A DNA stretch of 10,799 nucleotides from Brachionus koreanus (lineage: Eukaryota > Rotifera > Eurotatoria > Ploima > Brachionidae), in contig PJRA01000509.1 of the NCBI GenBank assembly GCA_016987375.1, positions 879,957 to 890,755 on the forward strand, in the 5' to 3' direction. Below, in pieces: positions 7,750-10,799 of the stretch (position 1 is its first letter; each line of letters begins with the position of its first letter). The position numbers were made by a program, and so were the translations under genes. The notes below the pieces were generated by a model, which was not told the DNA's origin, searched no databases, and worked only from the letters and a program-made list of their open reading frames with translations.

Positions 7750-8506
7750 GTATTTTTAGATTGAGATACAAAAATAGAACAGAAATTGGGCCAGCTGAAA
7801 GTATTCAAAGTCTAGGATAAGCACAACTAAATCTAGCATGCGACATGATTTTGATTAATGGGTCAGAAATGACAAAAAAGCCAATAGCTAAATTAGTTGA
7901 ATAAAGTTGAACCGAGAAACAAAAAAAATTAAAGGAACACAATCAAAGCTAGCAAATATTTTAGTCTAATTTTAGTTAGTTACTTAATAAGCGAAAGATA
8001 ATACCTTGCCCTAAGATACTAGTAGTTAATTTACGACTTGCAATAAAATTTGCTTAGTTGTGTATTATTAGATAATTAAAAATTTTGTTTAAATTTAGAT
8101 TAACCTAACTAACAGACTCTAAAGCCTTAGATAAGACCATAAATCTTAATTTGTGTACATTTAGTTTATTGTTGCTTGGGTGCATTTCAAACTAGATTTC
8201 TATATTGAAATCCATGTTTTATCAATTAAAAGAACATAGTTTATAATAAAAATTGAATTTTGCTTCAACATAGCATTTTTTTTTCAATCAATTATATTTG
8301 ACATGAAAATAACCCAAGAGAATTTTTTCAAAATTTATTCGAAATATTTGTTTTAAAATTTAATTGTGAACTTTTCTTTCCCACTCGTTAAAAAATTAGA
8401 ATATGACACTCTATTTAGCCTATTGAATATTTAATTTTTTAGCTCTTAACACTTGTTAATGGCCGTATTAAATTTAATCTTGTGAAAGAAAATTAAAGAC
8501 CTTTCG

Positions 8507-8539
8507 AAAAATATTATTTTAACTTAAAATAATATTTTT
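8507..8539. repeat. Perfect 15-bp AT palindrome
   Basis: AAAAATATTATTTTA (8507-8521) and TAAAATAATATTTTT (8525-8539) are perfect complements around a 3-nt centre (ACT). It could extrude as a cruciform, but with no G or C in either arm chance is a fair explanation. Confidence 0.6.
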
Positions 8540-9047
8540 AGCAATAATAATAATTAAATGATTTAATTAAAATATTTTAAGTGATATTAAAATTTCACCT
8601 CTTTGTAATTCGAAATGGACCGAACATAGAAAATATATAATTTATTATTGTGTATGTTTCTCTAAACAAAGTTTATCTAAAACTAATTTACCAATTTATT
8701 TGATAAGTGGAATAGGAAAAATATTTTTTTTTATTTATTGCGCAATATTGTTAAACCAACAATTGAAAGCTAGATTAATTATTCAGAATATTTTTAAGGA
8801 TTAAAATTTATGGAAGTTAAAAAATTCAATGGCTACAATGTTAGCTGAAAATTTATTAATTATGAATCTTGGATATTTCCTTTTTTGAATTGCTTAAGAG
8901 AATTTTTTATTCTAATTTATTCTCTATTAAGGGTATAGTTGAAGCCCGGAAATATATTTCAAACGTAAGCAAAAAATAAATTTTGTTTAATGAAAAAAAT
9001 AATGAATTTTAGATAAATAAAAAAAATTAAAAACAAAAGACGTGAGT

Positions 9048-9063
9048 GAGAGAGAGAGAGAGA
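9048..9063. repeat. (GA)8 microsatellite
   Basis: Eight uninterrupted GA dinucleotides, preceded by GTGAGT. It resembles a GAGA-factor target, but no gene is nearby to give that meaning. Confidence 0.75.
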
Positions 9064-9611
9064 TGTAAAATTTTTCGGACTTGCTAGAATTTTGACTACT
9101 TAAAAAAAAATATTTTTATCTTTCTTTTTTTTGTAGAATAGCCATTTTTTTCTGTTTATACTCTCATTTTTTCATTCTTTAATCTAAAAAGAATGATCTA
9201 TTTACAAAATTTTCTTCTAAAGCAGAATAAAAAAGCTTTCGATTCAATTCGAAAAATTATTATTGATTATATGTTGAGAAATAGTCACTAAATTGATTTA
9301 AAAATAAAAATTTTACAGATTAATCCATTATATGGGTTATTAGATTTAACACATTTTTATATCAATAAGGATTATACAAATTTTTGGTCAGGATTTAATT
9401 TTTAATTGAAATGGGCAAAATAAGCTTTTTTTTTCATTTTTCAAATTTGATTACATCATGTTAAATGCTTAATTAAATTTCAGTTTTTTTTTATTTTTGT
9501 AAAATTTCAAAGTTTTATTCTTAAATTTTAAATTCAATTAAAAATAATATATCCATTAATTGATTGATGGTTTTCTGAAAGTTAAACTGCAAAATGAGCA
9601 GGCATAAAGCT

Positions 9612-9633
9612 ATTCAAAGTCATAACTTTGAAT
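9612..9633. repeat. 9-bp hairpin upstream of the mariner remnant
   Basis: ATTCAAAGT (9612-9620) and ACTTTGAAT (9625-9633) are perfect complements with a CATA loop. It lies about 160 nt before the first recognisable transposase sequence, where the 5' non-coding part of a mariner would be expected. Belonging to that element is inference. Confidence 0.45.
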
Positions 9634-9790
9634 AATTTTTTGTGACTGACACTTAAAACTGTAACTAGAAAAAAGTCTATCCTGAAGCATAATAAATAAT
9701 TTAAGTCACTAAATTTTCTAAAATAAACAGAAATTAATGCTCTCCTATATGCCTAACTCTTTGTTTATTCAATTCTAATAAATATAATAA

Positions 9791-10500
9791 AATGAAGATT
9801 TTAAATAAAAATTTTGAAATTTTGATACTGCTACGTCAAGTAGACCATCTATTCTCGATCAGAAAACTCTGTATATGACTACTGAGGGCGAACCCAGAGC
9901 TTAGTTCCCTTCAATTGTCAAATGATCATTTCTCCTTATTGACCATATTTGGTCACCTTAATTTGAATAACAAGACTAACAGACGTTGCCTAATTGTTCT
10001 TCATGATTTGACAGATTTGAATATTCAATGACGCATTGAAAATTTTAGGAAACTGCTTAGAAAAATCCTCTAGATGAAAGATGTTTTAGGCGAATCATTC
10101 CTTGTTATGAGAAGTGAATATATTTTCGAAATTATGACCACATAAATCAATGGTTGAACCTATCTCAATCAGCTAACTCAATCGTGAAAAGAAGATGCTT
10201 TGAAAAAAATGTAATGCTGGATGTTTGGTGAAATTTTCAAGAGGAAATTCATACGGAACTTTATTCTGAACAATTAGAATGAATGCATGCTTCACTTCAA
10301 GAAAAACATGCTTCATTGTTTAACTGTAAGCTAGTTTTGTTACTTCAAGATAAGGCTATACCTCATTAAACTTGAAGAATATTGGCAAAAATAGAAGCTG
10401 GAAGAGATGGATAAACCTTTTCATCATCCAGCATATAGCCCATATCTTTCTTCTTCTGATTACTCATCGCTGATAGATGCCTAAAGACTATAGAGCATAA
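9791..10500 (+). pseudogene. Decayed mariner-family transposase (Tc1/mariner superfamily, D,D34D type)
   Basis: Mariner transposases cut and paste DNA at TA sites. Pieces of the protein are readable in order across at least three frameshifts. SSRPS (9836-9850) matches the family's SGRPS linker. GHLNL and then HDLTD (10002-10016) match the HL...WVPHEL region. RRII then EK (10088-10114) matches RIVTGDEKW, with the first catalytic Asp replaced by Tyr (10106-10108). MLDVW (10214-10228) matches MLCVWWD. LLQDKAIPH carries the second catalytic Asp (10349-10351). PAYSPYLSSSDY carries the third (10458-10460), close to the expected 34-residue spacing. In-frame stops include 10029, 10071, 10115, 10229 and 10280. 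The N-terminal helix-turn-helix part is not recognisable before 9791, and I could not find terminal inverted repeats. The copy is long dead. Family identity is strong; the subfamily is open. Confidence 0.85.
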
Positions 10501-10649
10501 TTAATGATTTTTATTTTTTTGTATCAAATTTTTTTATTGATAAATTAAAAAATATTAATAAAAACTCAAAATTTTGACATCCTCTTAAATATCAAAATAT
10601 TCTTCAGTAAAATTTTCTTTTAAACTTTAATTTATTTTTATTTTTGCGT

Positions 10650-10799
10650 CAACTTCCTGATTTTTTTTGACCCTATTCTATCCTATGGCTTCAATCTACA
10701 TGATCATGGATTCATACAATTTTAGCTTCATCAATTTGAGCATTATCTGCAATTAATAAAATTTTAGCTAGTATTTTTTCTTTTTTTTTTTATTCTATC
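10650..10799 (-). pseudogene. Fragment of a Tc1-like transposase, cut by the window edge
   Basis: Read on the minus strand, one frame gives ILLIADNAQIDEAKIV and then a TGA (10714-10712). This resembles the Tc1-like block around the second catalytic Asp, typically QDNAPIHxAKIV; the Asp codon is 10747-10745. Further along the same frame HVD, a stop, SHRIE, a stop and GQKK follow. They can be read as a shortened, stop-ridden version of DWPxxSPDLNPIENxWGxxK. The segment is short and damaged, so this is a motif-level call. A chance resemblance or another DDE family cannot be excluded. The rest of the element would lie to the right of the window. Confidence 0.4.

Larger units (their letters stand above)
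4640..9780. other. AT-rich gene desert, no recognisable gene
   Basis: Over about 5.1 kb, I find no open frame with coding character and no match to a family I recognise on either strand. The longest ATG-initiated plus-strand frame (6397-6597) encodes only 66 hydrophobic residues, and only its first 45 nt are richer in G and C. Listed separately are hairpins at 7634-7726, 7724-7749, 8507-8539 and 9612-9633 and a (GA)8 run at 9048-9063. The rest is poly-A/T tracts and unstructured AT sequence. It could be intergenic or a long intron of an unseen gene; the sequence does not decide. Confidence 0.6.

Noticed and set aside
9172..9196. Hairpin TCATTCTTT/AAAGAATGA
   Set aside because: A perfect 9-bp stem, but isolated and AT-rich, with nothing nearby to suggest a role.
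9541..9570. Near-palindrome CCATTAATTGATTGATGG
   Set aside because: Only about 7 of 8 bases pair in each half; not distinguishable from chance in AT-rich DNA.
1..10799. CRISPR arrays, bacterial promoters, riboswitches, rRNA or tRNA genes
   Set aside because: No regularly spaced direct repeats or RNA gene motifs were found, and the window is eukaryotic in character.

Overview
The window looks like a very AT-rich, gene-poor piece of an animal genome, most likely from an invertebrate and probably an arthropod. The only gene I can name with confidence is a Pellino-type E3 ubiquitin ligase on the minus strand. It has one tiny AT-rich spliceosomal intron, polyasparagine and serine-rich low complexity, and arthropod-flavoured residues near the C-terminus (MGLEP, CGHMASEKT). 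Nothing bacterial is visible: no operon, no Shine-Dalgarno context, no dense coding. The genus cannot be determined from what I see.

Layout. Positions 1-775 are AT-rich sequence downstream of Pellino, with a candidate poly(A) signal on the minus strand at 527-532. Positions 776-2457 are the Pellino coding region, two exons split by a 68-nt phase-0 intron at 1904-1971; joined, it encodes 537 residues, about 115 more than is usual for the family. Positions 2458-3000 are a mixed control region. It holds a CRE-plus-TATA-like pair pointing towards Pellino, an unassigned plus-strand exon-like open frame at 2647-2770 with good splice edges, an E-box inside that frame, and a cluster of TGCATGC palindromes and nested inverted repeats.

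Positions 3288-4632 are a repeat complex. Two diverged copies of one roughly 270-bp sequence lie in tandem, and the first is interrupted by a 638-bp foldback element (3471-4108) with arms of about 165 bp flanked by TA, the target-site signature of Tc1/mariner-type insertion. The second copy acts as a diverged empty site. Positions 4640-9780 are about 5 kb of AT-rich sequence with no recognisable gene, only scattered hairpins and a (GA)8 microsatellite. Positions 9791-10500 are a heavily decayed mariner transposase on the plus strand. The last 150 bases hold what looks like a fragment of a Tc1-like transposase on the minus strand, cut by the window edge.

Functionally, Pellino is the only intact gene: a scaffold and E3 ligase of Toll/IL-1R innate signalling, with an FHA substrate-binding module and a C-terminal RING-like module. 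The rest of the window is mostly the debris of Tc1/mariner-superfamily DNA transposons at different stages of decay. No previously undescribed multi-gene system is evident. The observations most worth following up are the foldback insertion with its internal empty-site copy, the unassigned exon followed by TGCATG motifs, and the extended Pellino N-terminus.
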